A stretch of 11,845 nt of DNA, from assembly GCA_009691815.1 (NCBI GenBank), contig SIAL01000062.1:1-11845 (forward strand), written 5' to 3'. Shown here one piece after another: positions 7,173 through 11,845 of this stretch. Numbering within the stretch: position 1 is the stretch's first letter; every line of letters begins with the position of its first letter. This DNA is from Gemmataceae bacterium (GTDB lineage Bacteria > Planctomycetota > Planctomycetia > Gemmatales > Gemmataceae). The position numbers and the translations under genes are program-made. The notes beneath the pieces are model-generated. The model worked only from the letters and a program-made list of their open reading frames with translations. It did not search any database and was not told the DNA's origin.

Positions 7173-9797
7173 TTACCGGTTTTGGGAACCTGTCCCTTGC
7201 AGGTAATCGCGAGCCTTCCCCTGCCAATAGCGGACATCCTGATCCGGGTGATGTCTGGACCAAATCCATTGGGCGACTTCCACCATGGAATCCACCGAAC
7301 TTGTTATTCCTTTGGTCGATATTCCGTGAAATTCCGGTTTGGGGTTTGCCAGCTGACCAAGGGCGGATTCACCTACCTTGAGTTGATTTTGGCCGACCGT
7401 CAAAACACTTTGGGCATCCCCGGGTACCCCAACCATGGGCCGTTCCCCCGGTTGCGAAAACACCACAACACCACCGGGGCTAAAAGTCTTCAACCAAACC
7501 ACCGGGTGGATTTCGGGTTTTTGCCGGTTAACGGGTAACTGTGGAGCTCCCGCCGGGATAATGGTGTCTGGTATTTGCCCCTCAAGCCGTAACTCATATC
7601 GGCCGGCACTTGGGGCCTCAAAAAAGATATGTGACTCAAACACGGCGCTGTTTAAGGTGTGATCAATCAAAAGCGGAGGGCCTGAGGCCTGTCCAACAAT
7701 GGCCCGATCCGCCAACCGAAGGTTTCCCTTGGTGGGCTCCACCCGAACCAATTTGGGTTTAAGATCGGCAATCGGTAGGCGGCTAGCTTTGCGATCTGTT
7801 TTGGTGAAATAGGGATCACGGGGTTCACGCCATTGAACCGTTACCCGAACGAGGGTACCCGCTGGGATTTCGTCCTGAGCCTTGGCACCACCTTGGGTTT
7901 GGAACAAAAGCGCCATGTTCTCGGCGGGAAAAGGGTCCTTCCCAACCGCAAGCATCGACCATTCCATCACCCCGTTGCCATCGTGGTCGCGAAAAGTCCC
8001 GTTCCACGATTGGCCCGGGCGATCCCCGGCGGACTGAAGCCAAAGCGCCCCGCGAAACGGGCGATCATCCATCCAGCGACTTAGGGTACTGGCCCCGCTT
8101 CGGGGTAGGCCTTCATTCCAAACCAATGGGCAAAGAACCAACCGAACTCTGGCAAGCTCCAAAAGGATTGCTTGATGGGCCAACAGTCGTTCCAACCGGG
8201 CGTGGTGGGCCTTTTCCAGAATTTCGGTATCTTTAAGGCTCTTTTGGTATTCCATCCTCAATTGAACGGATTTGGAGTCCTCGGCAAAATCATCTCCATT
8301 GTCGTCCTTCCAGCGTTTTTCCACAGCCGCCCGGAGGTCTTGCAGGTCTTGCCGATCTTTGCGAATTTCGGCCATCCGTTGCGCCATTACTTCATCTGTC
8401 AAGGCATCGTCGCCACTAATAGCCTTGGCCACCCGATGCACCATGGCGGGAACAGAGGGGTCGATCCTTACCAAAATCAGTTTCGATTCCGGATGGCTGA
8501 CCAATAAGTTTTGGGCAAGTAGGGTTCCGTGACCTTTTTCATTGGCGGCCCCGAAAAAAGGGTCTGGGGTGATTTGCAAATTGCGCTCGGCGGTCAGGTC
8601 GATAAACCGAACCCTCTTTTTTTCCCCGGTACCGGCTTGGGCCAAGCCTTGCCAACCACGAAAGTCATCGTCGATGATGGCAATGGTTTCCCGAGACGGT
8701 TTTCCCACTCGAATGCCGACGGTTTCCGGGCGAATGAGGTCTTTGCGAACGGGCTGGAAATCTTTCATAACACTTACACTGCCCGAGGTTGCATTGGGCC
8801 CGGGACGGATGGCATTGACCTCGGCAAGGTTGGCCATTTTGCGAATTTCGAGTACCGGCCCCACCATCGTTACCGCAGGCCCCAACAGCGCTTCAAAGGT
8901 GACCTTGGGGGCGATCTCGGCAAGGCGCAAAATGGCGGCTGCCTGATCCGCAAAGGGTTCGTCGAAAAGGACCTCTACTCGCACAACCTTGGTGTCTTCG
9001 GTTAGCACCGTTCTGAGTTCCGGGGATACCTTTTCCATCCCTGCGGGCAACACGACAGGACCGGGGAGGGCGGCAACCACCTGAGATTGGGGATCCGCCC
9101 ATACTACCAAAACCGGCTGATAGGGAGGGCGATTGCCTTCCTTCGAAAGGGGTTGTCCCAAAGCCAAACCGATTTTCATCAGGTTTACGGTGGGGATCAT
9201 TCCCAAAAGTCGTGTGCCAAGGTAGGTGTCATAAACCCCTGCCTCTTTGAATCCCAACTTATCTAGATCTTTGTGGGTTGCTCCCGAGGTTTCCAAAAGG
9301 ATCCGCCGGCTACCTCGCCCCAACATCATTTCCACTCGAACAAGGGCATCGGGTGTTTTGCTAAGGTCAAAACCCTCGGGGGTCGCCAAAACGGATCGAA
9401 CGGCGGTGAGGCTTGCCACGCGGTGAATCGACTTGGAGGGAAGGAGTCCTGTTAAAAGGATATGTTTGGCATTTTCTGGCTCGCTCGGGTCAGGATCTTC
9501 CTCGTAGTCTCTTTCGAAGTCGGCCAACTTGAGTTGGGCCATCATTTCCCGATAGGCAAATATCCGGGTGAATCGCTCGGCATCAATACTATAGTGAAGC
9601 ACCACACGGACCTTGGCGGGCATTAACGAAACCAGCGGCCAAGTGGGCAGTAGGGTTGGTAAATAGTTTGAACCAACGCGACCAGGCGATTGTGCCAAAA
9701 GCCAAGGGCTCCCAAGGGTGACAACCGCCACCAAGGGGAGAATCAACACTAGGCCAAACGGCATCCTAGTCATTTTTGGGCCGTGTTTCCGATCCAT
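7173..9797 (-). CDS. Secreted, diverged subtilisin-like (S8) protein with large insertions
   Basis: 874 residues. A Sec signal peptide is visible (basic start, hydrophobic core FGLVLILPLVAVVTLG, likely cleavage near LLA-QS), so the protein is exported. Residues about 61-335 contain segments that look like repeated propeptide (I9-like) units. The peptidase-like part starts at ETIAIIDDDF, where Asp376 sits at the catalytic Asp position. GHGTLLAQ carries His423 at the catalytic His position and is followed by the expected strand (KLILVRID). A charged helical, coiled-coil-like stretch (about 468-550) precedes a strand ending LWLQSAGD, where subtilisins have AAGN; the oxyanion Asn is Asp592 here. 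An Asp-rich DHDGNG (604-609) and a beta-rich region (about 640-790) follow, then SVLTVGQ, ANPKPEF and ITSS, with Ser833 aligning to the GTS-x-A-x-P Ser. Gly and Pro of that motif are absent, so activity is uncertain. ATG 9797 is chosen for its AGAGGG ribosome site; ATG 9773 is an alternative. First gene of the minus-strand block. Confidence 0.72.
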   Translation of the reverse strand: MDRKHGPKMTRMPFGLVLILPLVAVVTLGSPWLLAQSPGRVGSNYLPTLLPTWPLVSLMPAKVRVVLHYSIDAERFTRIFAYREMMAQLKLADFERDYEEDPDPSEPENAKHILLTGLLPSKSIHRVASLTAVRSVLATPEGFDLSKTPDALVRVEMMLGRGSRRILLETSGATHKDLDKLGFKEAGVYDTYLGTRLLGMIPTVNLMKIGLALGQPLSKEGNRPPYQPVLVVWADPQSQVVAALPGPVVLPAGMEKVSPELRTVLTEDTKVVRVEVLFDEPFADQAAAILRLAEIAPKVTFEALLGPAVTMVGPVLEIRKMANLAEVNAIRPGPNATSGSVSVMKDFQPVRKDLIRPETVGIRVGKPSRETIAIIDDDFRGWQGLAQAGTGEKKRVRFIDLTAERNLQITPDPFFGAANEKGHGTLLAQNLLVSHPESKLILVRIDPSVPAMVHRVAKAISGDDALTDEVMAQRMAEIRKDRQDLQDLRAAVEKRWKDDNGDDFAEDSKSVQLRMEYQKSLKDTEILEKAHHARLERLLAHQAILLELARVRLVLCPLVWNEGLPRSGASTLSRWMDDRPFRGALWLQSAGDRPGQSWNGTFRDHDGNGVMEWSMLAVGKDPFPAENMALLFQTQGGAKAQDEIPAGTLVRVTVQWREPRDPYFTKTDRKASRLPIADLKPKLVRVEPTKGNLRLADRAIVGQASGPPLLIDHTLNSAVFESHIFFEAPSAGRYELRLEGQIPDTIIPAGAPQLPVNRQKPEIHPVVWLKTFSPGGVVVFSQPGERPMVGVPGDAQSVLTVGQNQLKVGESALGQLANPKPEFHGISTKGITSSVDSMVEVAQWIWSRHHPDQDVRYWQGKARDYLQGTGSQNR

Positions 9798-9801
9798 GGG
9801 A

Positions 9802-9807
9802 CCCTCT
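9802..9807 (-). promoter_or_regulatory. Ribosome binding site deciding the start of the subtilisin-like gene
   Basis: On the minus strand AGAGGG lies four nt before ATG 9797. The downstream alternative ATGs at 9773 and 9764 have no comparable purine stretch, and a start upstream of 9797 would add residues ahead of the signal peptide without any recognisable feature. Confidence 0.55.
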
Positions 9808-9838
9808 GTAGTGCGTGCCGAATGCCAAGGTTTCGACG

Positions 9839-9857
9839 GAATTCCCCCCCGGAATTC
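9839..9857. repeat. Short perfect inverted repeat with a homopolymer loop
   Basis: GAATTCC (9839-9845) and GGAATTC (9851-9857) form a 7-bp stem around CCCCC. Transcribed from the minus strand it would lie in the leader of the subtilisin-like mRNA, about 42 nt before the start codon, with a run of seven G covering the loop and one side of the stem. There is no U-tract, so it is not a terminator. It could affect translation, or be chance. Confidence 0.4.
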
Positions 9858-10030
9858 ATCATGACAACTATGCCACACCCACCGGGCTTTGCACGATGGC
9901 GGTGGAATCCCGTGGAACTCCCCGGTTTAAGCAATCCATAATACCGGACTATCCTGCCCAACTTGCGGGAGAAAACCTAGGACAAGTCAAGGAAAAATCA
10001 TATTGTGGACGCATGTGTCTTTTATTATGC

Positions 10031-10046
10031 CTATAATTCATTATAG
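10031..10046. promoter_or_regulatory. Inverted repeat carrying a -10 hexamer on both strands
   Basis: CTATAAT (10031-10037) and ATTATAG (10040-10046) are perfect reverse complements separated by TC. Each arm contains an exact TATAAT, one per strand. The plus-strand copy (10032-10037) is correctly placed to drive the monohaem gene 37 nt away. The minus-strand copy would give the subtilisin-like gene a leader of about 240 nt. No good -35 element is seen 16-18 nt upstream for either direction, so this is a candidate only; it may also be an operator. Confidence 0.4.
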
Positions 10047-10061
10047 TCGCCAAAGGCTTTT

Positions 10062-10065
10062 AGGA
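10062..10065 (+). promoter_or_regulatory. Ribosome binding site of the monohaem gene
   Basis: AGGA with an 8-nt spacing to ATG 10074. It supports that start, which is directly followed by a signal-peptide-like sequence. Confidence 0.5.
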
Positions 10066-10073
10066 TTTGCCCC

Positions 10074-11381
10074 ATGTCAGTTCGAACTCCGACTTCCCAT
10101 TTCTTGCTGGGTTTGGGGTTTTTGCTCCTATTTGGCTCCTTCCCAAAAGCCGCGGACCTTGATGCCTCACCGATTCTCTATGCCACGGCCAAGGACAATA
10201 ACCCGATTTCAAAGCTCCAGGAAAGCCTAAAATCAGGCAAAACCCAATTGCGCTTTGACCCGGGCTGGGGCTATTTGCCCAGTCTCCTCAAAGCCTTGGA
10301 GGTGCCCGTTTCGTCGCAATTGCTGGTTTTTTCAAAAACCAGCCTACAGCGCAATCGAATATCTCCCAACACCCCCCGAGGGCTCTATTTCAACGACGAA
10401 ATCTACCTAGGTTTTTGTCACTCCGGGGAAGTGTTGGAAGTTTCCGTCGCCGATCCCCAATTGGGGACCGCTTTTTATACTCTGGAACAAGTTAAGCAAA
10501 AAACGCCTCGATTTCAAAGGCAGACCGATTCGTGCCTCATTTGCCATGGCTCCTTTACGACCCAAGGGTTTCCCGGACACCTTGCCCGGTCGGTTTATTC
10601 CGATCGGGAAGGCCAACCACTTTTCTCCCTTGGTAGCCATCGCGGAGAGCATTCTACTCCCTTGGAAAAGCGATGGGGTGGTTGGTTTGTAACGGGCACC
10701 ACCCCTGGGCGTTTTCATTTGGGAAACATGACCTTGCCCCAAAGCACCAAAAACCCTCCCGAAGCCAATCCAATCGGTTCCAACATCACCGACCTTTCCA
10801 GGCTATGTGACACCACGGAATACCTTACCCCCCACAGCGACCTCGTTGCCCTTTTGGTGTTTGAACATCAAACCGAGGTCCACAATCGTATCACTCGCGC
10901 CGCCCTAGAAACGAACATTGCCCTTTATCAACAGAGGGAATTCGACACTATCCTCAAACGCAAAACCGATGGCTACACCGAAGGAACCTTTCGCAGGATC
11001 GATTCCGCCTCTGAAAGTCTCGTCGAATATCTGTTTTTCTGCAATGAAGCCCCGCTCGGAGGCAAGGTCATGGGGACCTCACCCTTCGCCGCCGAGTTTT
11101 CCGCGAAAGGTCCTAAAGACCAAAAGGGGAGGTCGCTTCGGGATTTTGACCTTTGCGAAAGGATTTTTAAGTACCCTTTGAGCTACATGGTAATGTCCCG
11201 GTCCTTTGAGGAGCTACCGGGGGAAGTAAAGGAAATGACAATTACAAAGATAACAGAGATTCTAAAAAAAGGAAGTAAGGAGGAGAAATATGCCCGCCTT
11301 ACTCCCAATCATCGGGCCGCTATTTGCGGTATCCTCACCCAAACTAGCTCGGCATGGAAGGCAAGGCTTGAGCCAAAGTAA
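10074..11381 (+). CDS. Exported protein with a single c-type haem motif, function unknown
   Basis: 435 residues. The N-terminus has a basic start and a hydrophobic core (FLLGLGFLLLFGSF), consistent with Sec export; the cleavage site is ambiguous near FPKAA-D, and retention as an anchor is possible. One CXXCH motif, CLICH at 154-158, predicts one covalent haem c. His157/158-region context is SCLICHGSFTTQG, and a candidate distal ligand is Met219 in FHLGNM. Other strongly patterned segments are GWGYLPSLLKAL, SPNTPRGLYFNDEIY, DPQLGTAFYTLEQ and RWGGWFVTGT. I recall this set as a conserved hypothetical family seen in planctomycetes and relatives, about this length and with one haem motif; it is not a class I cytochrome c fold that I can recognise. 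It may be an electron carrier, a haem sensor, or a redox enzyme. It is divergent from the subtilisin-like gene and separated by 161 nt from the HAD gene. Confidence 0.82.
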   Translation: MSVRTPTSHFLLGLGFLLLFGSFPKAADLDASPILYATAKDNNPISKLQESLKSGKTQLRFDPGWGYLPSLLKALEVPVSSQLLVFSKTSLQRNRISPNTPRGLYFNDEIYLGFCHSGEVLEVSVADPQLGTAFYTLEQVKQKTPRFQRQTDSCLICHGSFTTQGFPGHLARSVYSDREGQPLFSLGSHRGEHSTPLEKRWGGWFVTGTTPGRFHLGNMTLPQSTKNPPEANPIGSNITDLSRLCDTTEYLTPHSDLVALLVFEHQTEVHNRITRAALETNIALYQQREFDTILKRKTDGYTEGTFRRIDSASESLVEYLFFCNEAPLGGKVMGTSPFAAEFSAKGPKDQKGRSLRDFDLCERIFKYPLSYMVMSRSFEELPGEVKEMTITKITEILKKGSKEEKYARLTPNHRAAICGILTQTSSAWKARLEPK

Positions 11382-11532
11382 AGGGCACCCAAAATCGGCT
11401 GAAAAGGGCTAAGAAGCCAAGGTAATCCACATTTCCCCCGGCCCATTCTATGATTGCTACCCCTATTCTTAAAATTACGAACCGATACAACAGATCAAAG
11501 AGTAGGAAGCTCCCCTGCGCCACGCATTTTTC

Positions 11533-11536
11533 GGAG
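11533..11536 (+). promoter_or_regulatory. Ribosome binding site of the HAD hydrolase
   Basis: GGAG six nt before ATG 11543; it fixes the start of the last gene. The gap 11382-11542 before it shows no strong terminator: only a 4-bp GGCT/AGCC stem near 11407-11418 with no T-tract. Its only promoter hint is a TTGCTA at 11454-11459 with no convincing -10. Confidence 0.55.
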
Positions 11537-11542
11537 AAACCA

Positions 11543-11845
11543 ATGGATAGCTCTTTTGATGGCCTATCATTGCCGGCCTTGATCCTCTTTGATTTTGATG
11601 GAACCTTGGCCGATAGTTATCCCGCCATTACCGCCTCGGTTAACCATACCCGCTTGGCCCACGGCCTTTCCCCTTTGGAAACCAATCTGGTCAAGCGTTA
11701 TGTAGGCCGGGGTCCCGAGTATCTGTTGGGGAATACGGTTCCTGGCGTGGATTTTCAAGAAGCTTTTGCCCTTTACAAAGCCCATCATCCCACCGTCCTT
11801 GCTTCGGGGACAGTCCTATTGCCCGGCGTTCGGGAAATGCTTGTC
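11543..11845 (+). CDS. HAD-superfamily hydrolase, phosphoglycolate phosphatase-like (3' end outside window)
   Basis: The first 101 residues of a gene cut by the window edge. HAD motif I is complete: LFDFDGTLADS, with Asp17 as the expected nucleophile and Asp19 as the general acid/base. The following helical cap beginning (PAITASVNHTRLAHGL, then VGRGPEYLL) and LLPGVREMLV are arranged as in phosphoglycolate phosphatase (Gph) and other C1-cap phosphatases such as PpaX. Motifs II-IV lie outside the window, so the substrate is not determined. The protein appears cytoplasmic, without a signal peptide. It is on the same strand as the monohaem gene 161 nt upstream, but that gap suggests a separate promoter. 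Confidence 0.85.
   Translation, partial: MDSSFDGLSLPALILFDFDGTLADSYPAITASVNHTRLAHGLSPLETNLVKRYVGRGPEYLLGNTVPGVDFQEAFALYKAHHPTVLASGTVLLPGVREMLV

Larger units (their letters stand above)
9798..10073. other. Divergent intergenic region between the subtilisin-like and monohaem genes
   Basis: About 276 nt separating two oppositely directed genes, so promoters for both are expected here. It holds a symmetrical TATAAT-containing inverted repeat near the right end, a short hairpin near the left end, and ribosome sites at each edge. Short open frames exist on both strands (for example + from 9815 and - from 9961), but none has a recognisable motif, membrane segment or ribosome site, so no gene is called. 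Confidence 0.6.

Noticed and set aside
8529..9005. Plus-strand frame of 158 codons
   Set aside because: It is antisense to the subtilisin-like gene across the His and Asp motifs; no recognisable protein.
9815..10036. Short plus-strand frame in the divergent intergenic region
   Set aside because: No ribosome site, motif or hydrophobic segment; composition like random translation.
11407..11418. GGCT-AAGA-AGCC stem after the monohaem gene as a terminator
   Set aside because: The 4-bp stem is too short and has no T-tract.

Overview
The window is bacterial and looks chromosomal, most likely from a planctomycete, possibly near the Gemmata/Isosphaera branch. The evidence is the divergent MnmE N-terminus, an unusually long YidC, a seven-haem cytochrome fused to TPR repeats, and a monohaem protein of a type I recall mainly from planctomycete genomes as hypothetical. 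This is recognition by eye, not a database result. No tRNA, rRNA, CRISPR array, insertion sequence or phage gene was found.

Layout. A membrane-anchored heptahaem c-type cytochrome with C-terminal TPR repeats (184-2340, +) converges on a block of four minus-strand genes. Read in transcription order from the right, these are a secreted, highly diverged subtilisin-like protein (9797-7173), a calcineurin-like metallophosphoesterase (7064-6303), the membrane insertase YidC (6232-3821) and the tRNA-modifying GTPase MnmE (3783-2416). Gaps between them are about 108, 70 and 37 nt. The intergenic stretch at 9798-10073 separates this block from a divergent secreted monohaem protein (10074-11381, +). 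A HAD hydrolase resembling phosphoglycolate phosphatase (11543 onward, +) runs off the right edge.

How the genes fit together. yidC-mnmE is a widely conserved pair that normally sits downstream of rpmH-rnpA. Here that upstream position is taken by the phosphoesterase and the subtilisin-like gene. The two haem proteins at either end act outside the cytoplasm and imply a cytochrome c maturation system elsewhere, but nothing shows that they are partners.

The most interesting gene is at 7173-9797. It keeps recognisable Asp, His and Ser motifs of an S8 peptidase in the right order. However, a coiled-coil-like stretch lies between the His and oxyanion segments, and a roughly 200-residue beta-rich stretch lies between the oxyanion and Ser segments. 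The oxyanion Asn is Asp, and the Gly and Pro around the Ser are lost. It may be a repurposed or regulated peptidase fold.
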